This document shows, piece by piece, positions 24,874 to 32,844 of a stretch of 64,000 bases of DNA (position 1 is the stretch's first letter; each line of letters begins with the position of its first letter). This stretch comes from Labrenzia sp. PHM005 (GTDB lineage: Bacteria; Pseudomonadota; Alphaproteobacteria; Rhizobiales; Stappiaceae). The stretch spans positions 186,001 to 250,000 of the forward strand of contig NZ_CP041191.1 of NCBI RefSeq assembly GCF_006517275.1, given 5' to 3'. Made by a program: the position numbers and the translations under genes. Under the pieces are notes generated by a model. That model made no database searches. It saw nothing but the letters and a program-made list of their open reading frames with translations, and was not told the DNA's origin.

Positions 24874-24960
24874 TGGTGCCCAGGAGAGGACTCGAACCTC
24901 CACGCCCATAAGGGCACTAGCACCTGAAGCTAGCGCGTCTACCAGTTCCGCCACCTGGGC
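24874..24960 (-). tRNA. tRNA-Leu (anticodon CAG)
   Basis: An 87-base class II tRNA. The acceptor arms GCCCAGG and CCTGGGC pair, the D arm has GTGGCGGAACTGG, the anticodon loop TTCAGGT gives CAG between stems CTAGC/GCTAG, a long variable arm follows, then the T arm GGTTCGAGTCC and a discriminator A with genomically encoded CCA. It reads CUG leucine codons. Confidence 0.97.
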
Positions 24961-24971
24961 TGTGAGGGAGG

Positions 24972-25000
24972 CTTCTAAGGGGCTGCCCTGTCCTTGTCAA
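24972..25000 (-). promoter_or_regulatory. Promoter of tRNA-Leu
   Basis: Minus-strand TTGACA (25000-24995) and TAGAAG (24977-24972) are spaced by 17 bases and lie just upstream of the mature tRNA 5' end at 24960, the distance expected for a tRNA promoter. The GC-rich stretch around the start could serve as a stringent-control discriminator. Confidence 0.6.
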
Positions 25001-25138
25001 TCACTGGCCGATACTTTTTTTGTTCATTCCCGCCCAGCCCTTCACACACTGCGCGCAAAGGTCTAAGAGACGGGGGGAAAATTCCGGCATAATGTTTGCG
25101 GGAAACAGCTTTTGGACGCGACAAAAGGCATTTTCAAG

Positions 25139-26113
25139 ATGTCCACACCCCTCAACGGTAAACTCGTCACAGTATTTGGCGGCTCTGGATTTTTGGGCCG
25201 GCACATCGTTCAGGCTCTGGCACGGCGCGGTTACCGTGTGCGCGCGGCCGTCCGCCGCCCGGATCTGGCCAGCCATCTTCAACCGCTTGGTGCTCCAGGT
25301 CAGATTATGGCCATCCAGGCCAACCTGCGTTACCGCTGGTCTGTCGACCGGGCGCTGCAGGGATCAGATGCGGTCGTCAATGCCGTCGGCATTCTGGCAC
25401 CAACCGGCAAGCAAAGCTTCGATGCCGTTCAGGCGTTCGGTCCACGCGCCATTGCCGAAGCTGCGCGGGCGGCCGGTATCAACGCGATCACGCATATTTC
25501 CGCTATTGGAGCGGACGCGGAAAGCTCTTCAGCCTACGCCCGGACAAAAGCTGCCGGCGAAGCCGGGGTGCTTGAGACGTTGCCAGAGAGTGTCATTCTG
25601 CGGCCGTCCATCGTCTTCGGGCCGGAAGACGATTTCTTCAATCAGTTTGCCGGGATGGCGCGCTTCTCGCCTGTGCTGCCACTGATAGGCGGCGGAGCCA
25701 CCAAATTCCAGCCGGTTTATGTCGGAGATGTTGCCGAAGCGGTCGCCCGCGCTGTCGATGTCGATTTGAAAGCGGGCGCTGTCTATGAACTCGGTGGCCC
25801 GGAAGTTAAAAGCTTCAAAGAGTGCCTGGCGGAAATGCTGGACGTTACCCGGCGCTCCCGTGTGCTTTTGCCGATCCCGTTCGAGATTTCCTCTGCCATG
25901 GGCAAGGTGATGCAACTCCTGCCGGGTGCGCCGCTGACAGCCGATCAGGTGGAACTTTTAAAGACCGACAATGTGGTTTCCGAAACTGCAACTGCTGACA
26001 ACCGGACACTCGCCGGTATTGGAATTACCCCGGCCACCACTGCAGCGATCCTGCCGTCCTACCTCGACCGGTTCCGCGAACACGGCCAATATGACGCGCA
26101 TAGAGCCGTCTAG
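25139..26113 (+). CDS. Complex I NDUFA9-like NAD(P)-binding protein (atypical SDR)
   Basis: A 324-residue atypical short-chain dehydrogenase of the type annotated as the NDUFA9 family. The nucleotide-binding motif VTVFGGSGFLGRHIVQAL is at the N-terminus, RAAVRRPD follows strand 2, then VVNAVGIL, the YARTK motif (SSAYARTKAAGE) and ILRPSIVFGPEDDFFNQFAGMA. In eukaryotes NDUFA9 is a supernumerary subunit of complex I; bacterial homologues may use quinone- or lipid-related substrates. The ATG at 25139 (MSTPLNGK) is preferred over the upstream TTG. A strong terminator follows. It appears monocistronic. Confidence 0.88.
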   Translation: MSTPLNGKLVTVFGGSGFLGRHIVQALARRGYRVRAAVRRPDLASHLQPLGAPGQIMAIQANLRYRWSVDRALQGSDAVVNAVGILAPTGKQSFDAVQAFGPRAIAEAARAAGINAITHISAIGADAESSSAYARTKAAGEAGVLETLPESVILRPSIVFGPEDDFFNQFAGMARFSPVLPLIGGGATKFQPVYVGDVAEAVARAVDVDLKAGAVYELGGPEVKSFKECLAEMLDVTRRSRVLLPIPFEISSAMGKVMQLLPGAPLTADQVELLKTDNVVSETATADNRTLAGIGITPATTAAILPSYLDRFREHGQYDAHRAV

Positions 26114-26146
26114 TCTGGACACGTCAGTCACGTGATGCAGTTAAAA

Positions 26147-26168
26147 GGCGGGCAAGGCCCGCCTTTTT
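26147..26168 (+). terminator. Rho-independent terminator after the NDUFA9-like gene
   Basis: GGCGGGC and GCCCGCC form a perfect seven-base stem with a three-base loop, followed by five T, 34 bases after the stop codon. A run of A before the stem lets it also work on the minus strand, for the convergent DUF1127 gene. Confidence 0.85.
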
Positions 26169-26217
26169 CGTCTTCCTGGCCATATCGGTTGGCCGCCAAC
26201 TGGTTTCGCACAGCCAG

Positions 26218-26454
26218 TTACACATTCCAGTACCCTGCTCCCAATCGGTCATGATGCAGTTTCCGGTAGCCATCATGTGTCCGCACCAAACCAATGTCCT
26301 GGAGCTCCTGCGCATTCAAATTGGCCAGAGCCCGTTCAGTAGCCCGACGGCGCCGATAAAGCTGGACGCGTGCGGCCAGAGCACGAAAGGCAACGAAGAC
26401 AAGACTGCGATTGTTGGCACGGCGGCGGAATACGGTATCGATCTCAAGGCTCAT
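26218..26454 (-). CDS. DUF1127 small protein
   Basis: A 78-residue, arginine-rich protein. The region VQLYRRRRATERALANLNAQELQDIGL matches the DUF1127 pattern (a basic helix, then L-x2-L-x4-L-x-DIGL); the piece LNAQELQDIGL is the most diagnostic. Small DUF1127 proteins in alphaproteobacteria have been linked to RNA binding and phosphate or carbon regulation, but the role of this copy is unknown. It has no operon partner. Confidence 0.8.
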   Translation of the reverse strand: MSLEIDTVFRRRANNRSLVFVAFRALAARVQLYRRRRATERALANLNAQELQDIGLVRTHDGYRKLHHDRLGAGYWNV

Positions 26455-26602
26455 CTCACTTCTCCTGAACTTCCTTCACCCCGATTTCTCCGGGGATGTG
26501 GACACAATGACAGGGCAATCCTGACAGCTGTGAGTCATGTTTGATCTTGTTCTGTTCTCGAGCTAAGATTTTTTTCGCCACAACCTAAAAGAGCTTTGTT
26601 CC

Positions 26603-27631
26603 ATGAACCCGATTGAGCGTGCGCTCGGCATCTTGCTGCTTCTGACCGGCGGTAAACTCGTCCCTGCGACTGTCCTTGCGGACCGGTTTCAAGTCTCCTT
26701 GCGAACCGTTTATCGGGATATCGACCGGCTGATTGCGCTTGGTGTTCCCATCGATGCCGAACGCGGGGCCGAAGGCGGTTACCGGCTGGCGCAGGGTTAC
26801 CTGCAGCCCCCTGTCGCGCTCACCCGCAACGAGACTGCAGCACTTTTGACTGCTATGGCCCTAGTGCGTTCCAGCCGCACCGTCCCGCTCGCCGATGACC
26901 TCGGCTCCGCTGAGAAAAAGCTCCTGGCAACCCTGCCAAAGACCGTTCATGGCCTGTTGAAAGACGCGGACCGAATCGTTGGTATCGAACCGATCCCGCC
27001 AGACATATTTCACTCCGGAACAAAAGCCGAGCCGAACGACGCCTGGCAAAATGCCCTCGACGGTTTCATGACCGGAATTCTGGAAACACGCCGCGTCCGG
27101 TTTGAACACTTCAATCCGTCCCGGAACACCCGCAAAGGACATGATGTAGAACCGCTCGGCGTCATGTTCGACCGGGATCTTTGGTATCTTGCCGGCCGCT
27201 GCGTCGACACTGATACACTCAAAGTCTACCGCGCTGACCGGGTCCACGACCTTGAAATCAGTGGTTTCCGCTTCCGGCCGCCAAAAGAGTTTTCCATTCA
27301 GTCCCTGCTTGGCGGCACCTGGTTATCAGAGGCCATGCGCCGCTGGGAGCGCGAAGAAGACATTGCGAAAATCAGGATCACAGCAGCACAAGCAAAAAAA
27401 CTCAGCGCGGACTGGTACTACCGCCACGCGGTGTTCACCCCTATGGCGGACGGAGATGTTCTGATCAGCATCCCGAGCACCAACCGCGCCCGGATCCTGC
27501 CTCTGGTCCGCTGGCTAGGCCCCGGAGCAGAGCTTTTGGAACCGGCTCATTTGAGGCAAGAGCTGGCGGAGGAACTTTCATCGCTCACAGCCTGTTACGC
27601 CCCGCCACATACCTTCGACCGATCAGCCTAG
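26603..27631 (+). CDS. YafY-type HTH/WYL-domain transcriptional regulator
   Basis: A 342-residue regulator. Residues 1-60 form a winged helix of the HTH_11 type ([25 protein letters not shown]), followed by the wing [10 protein letters not shown]. The WYL domain occupies about residues 150-240 ([49 protein letters not shown]), and a WCX-type C-terminal domain ends the protein ([18 protein letters not shown]). WYL domains sense nucleic acid or small ligands. The target genes are unknown; it overlaps the convergent uppP by nine bases, so no divergent partner points to a target. Confidence 0.9.
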   Translation: MNPIERALGILLLLTGGKLVPATVLADRFQVSLRTVYRDIDRLIALGVPIDAERGAEGGYRLAQGYLQPPVALTRNETAALLTAMALVRSSRTVPLADDLGSAEKKLLATLPKTVHGLLKDADRIVGIEPIPPDIFHSGTKAEPNDAWQNALDGFMTGILETRRVRFEHFNPSRNTRKGHDVEPLGVMFDRDLWYLAGRCVDTDTLKVYRADRVHDLEISGFRFRPPKEFSIQSLLGGTWLSEAMRRWEREEDIAKIRITAAQAKKLSADWYYRHAVFTPMADGDVLISIPSTNRARILPLVRWLGPGAELLEPAHLRQELAEELSSLTACYAPPHTFDRSA

Positions 27632-28429
27632 GAAATAGAGCCCGGCAAAGCCCGCAAGGCCAACAATGATCCGCCACCAGGCAAAGGCGGCAAAGCCATG
27701 GCGGGAGACAAAGTCCAGGAGACCTTTGACCACAAACACGCCGGCAATGAAGGAGGCAACAAATCCGATGCCAATCAGCATTGCATCATCCATGGAGATG
27801 ACATTTCGGTTCTTGAACAGATCATAGGTGAAGGCACCGGCCATAGTCGGCATTGCCAGGAAGAAGGAGAATTCAGCGGCTGACCGTTTGTCTGTCCCCA
27901 TCAAAAGAGACCCGGCGATGGTTGCCCCAGACCGCGAAACGCCGGGCACCATGGCAAGGCACTGACAGATCCCGATCTTGAGGCACAGCGACAGCGGATA
28001 ATCCATGACATTGGTATAGACCGGCTTTAGCGGCAGCCGGTCGATCCAAAGCAAGATAATGCCGCCAAGCAACAAGGTGGTGCAAACCAAAGCCGGTGTT
28101 TCGAACAAAACACCTTTGATGAAACCATGGGCCATCACGCCGATCACAGCCGCTGGCAGAAAAGCAATCAGGATCCCCAAAACAAATCGCCGGCTGGCCG
28201 GATCGCTTGGCAGCGCAGTCGCCAATGTCCACAGCCGGGCGGAATACACCGAGAGAATCGCCAGGATAGCCCCCAGCTGAATCAGGACTTCAAACGTTTT
28301 TCCAGTGCTTTCAAATCCTAGAAAGTGGCCGATGAGCAGCAAATGCCCGGTCGAGGATACCGGGATGAACTCGGTCAACCCCTCAACCACTCCCAAAATG
28401 AGAGCATTTACAATCGTTTGGCCATCCAT
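27623..28429 (-). CDS. uppP: Undecaprenyl-diphosphatase UppP
   Basis: UppP (BacA) dephosphorylates undecaprenyl diphosphate, recycling the lipid carrier for peptidoglycan and other glycans, and confers bacitracin tolerance. The 268-residue membrane protein has both signature motifs: [20 protein letters not shown] near the N-terminus and [11 protein letters not shown] in the middle, with about eight hydrophobic helices. The length is normal. It is transcribed alone. Confidence 0.96.
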   Translation of the reverse strand: MDGQTIVNALILGVVEGLTEFIPVSSTGHLLLIGHFLGFESTGKTFEVLIQLGAILAILSVYSARLWTLATALPSDPASRRFVLGILIAFLPAAVIGVMAHGFIKGVLFETPALVCTTLLLGGIILLWIDRLPLKPVYTNVMDYPLSLCLKIGICQCLAMVPGVSRSGATIAGSLLMGTDKRSAAEFSFFLAMPTMAGAFTYDLFKNRNVISMDDAMLIGIGFVASFIAGVFVVKGLLDFVSRHGFAAFAWWRIIVGLAGFAGLYFLG

Positions 28430-28621
28430 TGTGTATCAGGTCTCCAAAAGCCTTGATGGAATGCGGGAAGGTCCGCTAAGTCTCGCGACGAATTTCGACC
28501 GCCTATTTGCCGGACCCAAAGACCTCCGTCAAACCCTTGATAACCATATCTGAGGCAAACTGCCCTGCCATGACGGCTTTCCGGCATAGTCTTGCCACAG
28601 TTCAGGCTCTTAAACGCTTTC

Positions 28622-29314
28622 ATGCTGACCCTTTATCATCACCCGTTTTCTCCCTCCTCTAGGTTCGTTCGACTGATCTTGAGCGAATATGGCGCTGCGT
28701 TTGAAGAACAACATGTCAATCCTTGGGAACGCCCTCAGGATTTGTTGATGCTCAATGCCGCGGGCACGATCCCGGTTATCGTAGAGAATGAGGGACCCGC
28801 CATCTGTGGGCCTGGGCCAATCATGGAATATCTGGATGAGACCAGGGGTTATGCCGTGGGAGAACGGCGTTTGATGCCCGATCATCCCGATGCGCGTGCA
28901 GAGACCCGCCGGCTCGTGGAGTGGGCACTTGGCAAATTCGATGTAGAAGTCATTGGTCATTTGGTGCGCGAGCGGATCTACAAGCAAATCATGCCGAAAT
29001 CGGCTGGCGGCGGTGAGCCGGATTCAGCAGCGCTGCGGGTTGCGCGAGCCAACATCAATCATCACCTGAAGTATTTCGGCTATCTGGTTGCTTCACGCCG
29101 CTGGATCGCAGGAGACCGGCTTTCCTTCGCCGATTTTGCATTGGCAGCGGGCTTGTCCTGCGCCGATTACCTCGGCGAAGTAAAGTGGAACACGGAAGAG
29201 GATATCAAAAACTGGTATGCGCGGGTAAAATCCCGGCCCAGTATGAGGCCGCTCTTGGGCGAAAAAGTTCTGGGCATGCCACCTGCCCCGGCCTACGCGG
29301 ATCTCGATTTTTGA
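28622..29314 (+). CDS. Glutathione S-transferase family protein
   Basis: A 230-residue protein with a thioredoxin-like N-terminal domain (LTLYHHPFSPSSRFVRLIL, then the cis-Pro segment AAGTIPVIVENEG and the GSH-binding-type GPIMEYLDE) and an all-helical C-terminal domain with RWIAGDRLSFADFALAAGL. The residues SPSSR at the usual catalytic position contain serines rather than Cys. The substrate is unknown. The ATG at 28622 is used; an upstream start at 28592 adds ten unconserved residues. The queG start lies three bases after its stop, so the two are probably co-transcribed. Confidence 0.88.
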   Translation: MLTLYHHPFSPSSRFVRLILSEYGAAFEEQHVNPWERPQDLLMLNAAGTIPVIVENEGPAICGPGPIMEYLDETRGYAVGERRLMPDHPDARAETRRLVEWALGKFDVEVIGHLVRERIYKQIMPKSAGGGEPDSAALRVARANINHHLKYFGYLVASRRWIAGDRLSFADFALAAGLSCADYLGEVKWNTEEDIKNWYARVKSRPSMRPLLGEKVLGMPPAPAYADLDF

Positions 29315-29317
29315 TGT

Positions 29318-30493
29318 GTGTTGGAACCCCAATTGGACGCCAAGACCCAAAAACTTCTGACTGCCTTTACAGCCAAAGCGACTGCACTTGGATTTGATAG
29401 CCTAAAGATCGCTCCGGCCGACAGCATTCCGGAAGCGAAAGCCCGGCTGCAAAAATTTCTCGCTCAAGATTACCATGGCACTATGGCCTGGATGGCTGAG
29501 ACTGCTGAACGCAGGTCTTCACCGCAAGCGCTCTGGCCAGAGGTGACGTCGGTCATCATGCTGGCAATGAACTACGGTCCGGATGATGCGCCGGAAAACC
29601 ACCCGCTTGCGCATTTGAATGACAAAGGAACTGGCGGGATTTCGGTGTACGCCCGTCACCGGGACTATCACGACATCATCAAGGGCCGGTTGAAGGAACT
29701 GGCCAGTTTCCTGATATCCCGGGCAGGTGGCGATGTGAAGGTGTTCGTTGATACGGCTCCAGTGATGGAAAAACCCCTTGGCGAGGCCGCTGGCCTTGGG
29801 TGGCAGGGTAAACATACCAATTTGGTCTCCCGCGAACTCGGGTCCTGGTTTTTTCTTGGATCTATTTTCACGACGCTTGAACTGCCAGCGAGCGGTGCAG
29901 AGACGGATCATTGCGGCTCCTGCAGATCCTGCCTCGACGCCTGTCCGACCGATGCCTTTCCCGCGCCCTATCAGCTCGATGCGCGCCGCTGTATTTCCTA
30001 TCTGACGATCGAGCATCCAGGACCAATTCCAATGGAGTTCCGGAAGGCCATGGGCAACCGGATCTACGGCTGTGACGATTGCCTGGCTGCGTGTCCCTGG
30101 AACAAATTTGCACAGGCGGCCAATGAAGCGAAACTAATCGCCCGCGACGACCTGAAATCACCGCAATTGGCTAATCTCCTAACTCTTGATGATCCCGCAT
30201 TCCGGAAGCTCTTTTCCGGGTCCCCCGTTAAGCGGATTGGCCGGAACCGGTTTCTGCGCAACGTCCTGATTGCTGCAGGGAATTCTGACGATACCAGCCT
30301 ACAAGACATGATCACGACACATTTGGAAGATCCAGATGACACGGTCCGCAGTACCGCTGTTTGGGCGTTACGTCAGCTGGTGGAACCGGATGAATTCAAC
30401 AAACAGTGCCAACAAGCACTTCAATCAGAAACTAGCGATTTGGTCCGCCGCGAATGGCAGGCCGGTATCCAAAAAAGTGATCTCCAGCTATAG
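29318..30493 (+). CDS. queG: Epoxyqueuosine reductase QueG
   Basis: QueG reduces epoxyqueuosine to queuosine in the wobble position of GUN-decoding tRNAs, using cobalamin and two [4Fe-4S] clusters. The 391-residue protein has the N-terminal DUF1730/cobalamin-binding domain, the two cluster motifs [16 protein letters not shown] and [15 protein letters not shown], and a C-terminal HEAT-repeat-like region ([15 protein letters not shown]). The GTG start at 29318 follows the GST stop by three bases. Its need for cobalamin fits the cobalamin genes of this genome, although they are far away in the window. Confidence 0.94.
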   Translation: MLEPQLDAKTQKLLTAFTAKATALGFDSLKIAPADSIPEAKARLQKFLAQDYHGTMAWMAETAERRSSPQALWPEVTSVIMLAMNYGPDDAPENHPLAHLNDKGTGGISVYARHRDYHDIIKGRLKELASFLISRAGGDVKVFVDTAPVMEKPLGEAAGLGWQGKHTNLVSRELGSWFFLGSIFTTLELPASGAETDHCGSCRSCLDACPTDAFPAPYQLDARRCISYLTIEHPGPIPMEFRKAMGNRIYGCDDCLAACPWNKFAQAANEAKLIARDDLKSPQLANLLTLDDPAFRKLFSGSPVKRIGRNRFLRNVLIAAGNSDDTSLQDMITTHLEDPDDTVRSTAVWALRQLVEPDEFNKQCQQALQSETSDLVRREWQAGIQKSDLQL

Positions 30494-30600
30494 GCCACCT
30501 CATCGTGAGATTGGTCTATAGTCATGACAAGGTCGAAAGCTTCTTCCCATAGACAGTCCCCGCCGGCTGACTTTCCTTCTGTTCCTCAGGAGCCTCAAAA

Positions 30601-32778
30601 ATGTATTTATTTAATGTCCGCTCAAATTTCTCGAACTCCTTTCGAACTCCATTTCGCAGTACCGGACTGCTGACGATCAGTGCTGCAATAGCGCTTTATG
30701 CAGGCAATGCAACTGCACAAACAAAAGGGCTGGACGCTTTTAATGCCTACGTCAGCGGCTTGAAAAGCCTTGGCCTTACAGTTGAAAACGGCGCCATCGA
30801 TTATGACGGCACAACGGACACGCTGACGATCTCAGATACCGCGCTCGGTTTTGGCGGCACGATTGCCGACATCCCCGCAGACAATGCTGATATCGGTGGT
30901 AACGACACCACTCCGAAGTTGGATCTGCCAAAGAAAACAGACCTGACCTATGAAATGTCTTTCTCGTCGGGGACCATGACCATTGTCGGTTTATCGGAAG
31001 ACAACAACGTCTTTGCCGCCGACAGCTGGACATACTCCGATGACAGCAGCCTATCGATTTCTGCAAAGGTCAATGGTGAAGGCCGGTTCAAAGTAGACGG
31101 CCGCCTGGCCGGAACGCTTGCGGAAAACTACAGGTTCACTATGCCGGAGCTTCCGACTGAAGATGCGAAGCGCCCGGCAAGCCGCTGGCTCCCCTTTATG
31201 AAAACCACCCTGTTGGCGTCTTACGATGAGGTCCGTGTCGATTCCACAGCGCTCACCTTTGAAGCTTATGCCGAAGAAGGCGAAAGCGAATCTCTTGTTG
31301 CTTCTGGAACGATGCAACTGGACGGTTACAAAATGGCGGGTGCGGACAACGGCCGAATTGAACTTTATTCTCTCGACAAGCTGTCCCAGACACTACAGAC
31401 CCTAGATGCGGCCTCCGGCCAAATGCTCGTGCAGACGACCACGCAAGGCAAAACCGTTTATGAGGGTATAGACGCCAATCCGTTGATCGCGCTGTTTGAT
31501 CCATCTGTTTCGGAAAAAGATGAAAAACTGACAGTCATTCGCCAAGGGTCCGCGGTTGATTATGTTAGCAGCCAGGAACTTGGTGACGGTATTGCACTGA
31601 AGATCACTGTAGACCGCAATTCGCTCAATGATTTCACCATCCAAAAGCGTGAAAGTGATATTCTGGGCCTCCTCGATGGTGTCCTCACCGGCGAAACCCC
31701 GGAACCGCAGAAACTGATCACCAGCCTTTTCCAGATCTATCGGTCTTTTGGAATTGCCGATGCCCGTGTCTCCGGCATTGGGCTTGAGGTCACCAACCCT
31801 GAAGAGGACATGACAGTGAACGCCACGATCAAGGAAGTGGCTGTCACCGATTTCAATTCCAATGGCATTGGTGAAATGATGGTCGTCGGCCTTAGCGCTC
31901 CTGACCTTCCCGAAGGCGCCGCTGTATCCCTTGATTGGGCTGCCATTGGAGGCATTGAGTTTGCTGACTTCGATCCGATGGAAGCCATGATTTCCACTTT
32001 GATCGAAAATCCGGACTACGGCGACGACAACCCCTTAGAAGTTGTTCGCGCTTTCATGCCTCATTCGTTCGGGTATGAGCTTGAAGGCCTTAAAGTGGTT
32101 GTTCCAGATTACGGACTGTCTCATATCGGGCGCGCCGAAATGAAGGTTTCCACCACGGTTCCGCCGATCCCGACCAGCTATTATGCCAAAAATGAGGGTA
32201 TCCAGATTCCGGTCGCTACTCTTGACGACGAGGACATGGAAAAGTTTTTGGAGGCCCTTGGGATCACAGAAATTGTTTGGTCTGATGAGACCCGTCTTTA
32301 CTGGGATGAAGCCACCAAGGAACTCAATCTGGAGCGTTTGACCTTCGAAATGGAAGGCGTTGGCAGGGCGGAGGCATCGGTCCGTTTTGCCAATGTACCA
32401 AAAGCGTTGTTTGAAGACCCGGAAGGACAAGGCCAAATGGCTCTGGTTGTCGCCCAGTTTGTGGAGGCCAAGATCAGCTTTACTGATGATGGTGTTACTG
32501 AAAACGGACTGGCCCATATTGCTGGACAAGAAAACATCCCGGTCAACGTTTTCCGTGAAGCGTTGGCAGAACAGGCAGCAGAAGCAACGGCGCCAATTCA
32601 GAATGCGGCGTTTACGGATATGGTCCGCACGGCCGTCTCTGATTTCTTGAAAAACCCTGGAGAAATCTCGCTCACTCTGACCCCGTCAGCGCCGGTTCCA
32701 GTGGCGCAAATCGTGGGCAGCTTGGCAGCTCCACAAACACTTCCGGATCTGTTGAACGTGAAGGTCAAAGCGAACTGA
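30601..32778 (+). CDS. Large exported protein of unknown function
   Basis: A 725-residue protein with a signal-like N-terminus (hydrophobic residues 23-37, cleavage near GNATAQ) and no further membrane helix, so it is probably periplasmic or outer-membrane associated. The mature protein is acidic and rich in alternating hydrophobic/polar stretches, suggesting extended beta structure. Phrases such as GLEVTNPEEDMTVNATI, RAEMKVSTTVPP and ISLTLTPSAPVPVAQI recall proteins with repeated beta-taco or lipid-binding-type domains, but I recognise no family. It stands alone between queG and a bidirectional terminator. The TTTATT-rich start region has a plausible AGGAGCC ribosome site. Confidence 0.8.
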   Translation: MYLFNVRSNFSNSFRTPFRSTGLLTISAAIALYAGNATAQTKGLDAFNAYVSGLKSLGLTVENGAIDYDGTTDTLTISDTALGFGGTIADIPADNADIGGNDTTPKLDLPKKTDLTYEMSFSSGTMTIVGLSEDNNVFAADSWTYSDDSSLSISAKVNGEGRFKVDGRLAGTLAENYRFTMPELPTEDAKRPASRWLPFMKTTLLASYDEVRVDSTALTFEAYAEEGESESLVASGTMQLDGYKMAGADNGRIELYSLDKLSQTLQTLDAASGQMLVQTTTQGKTVYEGIDANPLIALFDPSVSEKDEKLTVIRQGSAVDYVSSQELGDGIALKITVDRNSLNDFTIQKRESDILGLLDGVLTGETPEPQKLITSLFQIYRSFGIADARVSGIGLEVTNPEEDMTVNATIKEVAVTDFNSNGIGEMMVVGLSAPDLPEGAAVSLDWAAIGGIEFADFDPMEAMISTLIENPDYGDDNPLEVVRAFMPHSFGYELEGLKVVVPDYGLSHIGRAEMKVSTTVPPIPTSYYAKNEGIQIPVATLDDEDMEKFLEALGITEIVWSDETRLYWDEATKELNLERLTFEMEGVGRAEASVRFANVPKALFEDPEGQGQMALVVAQFVEAKISFTDDGVTENGLAHIAGQENIPVNVFREALAEQAAEATAPIQNAAFTDMVRTAVSDFLKNPGEISLTLTPSAPVPVAQIVGSLAAPQTLPDLLNVKVKAN

Positions 32779-32807
32779 ACAAGTGACCAAATTCTGATAA
32801 CAAAAAA

Positions 32808-32828
32808 GGCGGCCACGGGCCGCCTTTT
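32808..32828. terminator. Bidirectional terminator between the exported-protein gene and fdhA
   Basis: GGCGGCC and GGCCGCC form a seven-base stem with a three-base loop, with A runs before and T runs after. It lies 29 bases after the plus-strand stop and 17 bases after the minus-strand fdhA stop, so it can end both convergent transcripts. Confidence 0.8.
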
Positions 32829-32844
32829 CAGTCTTTGCTCCAGC

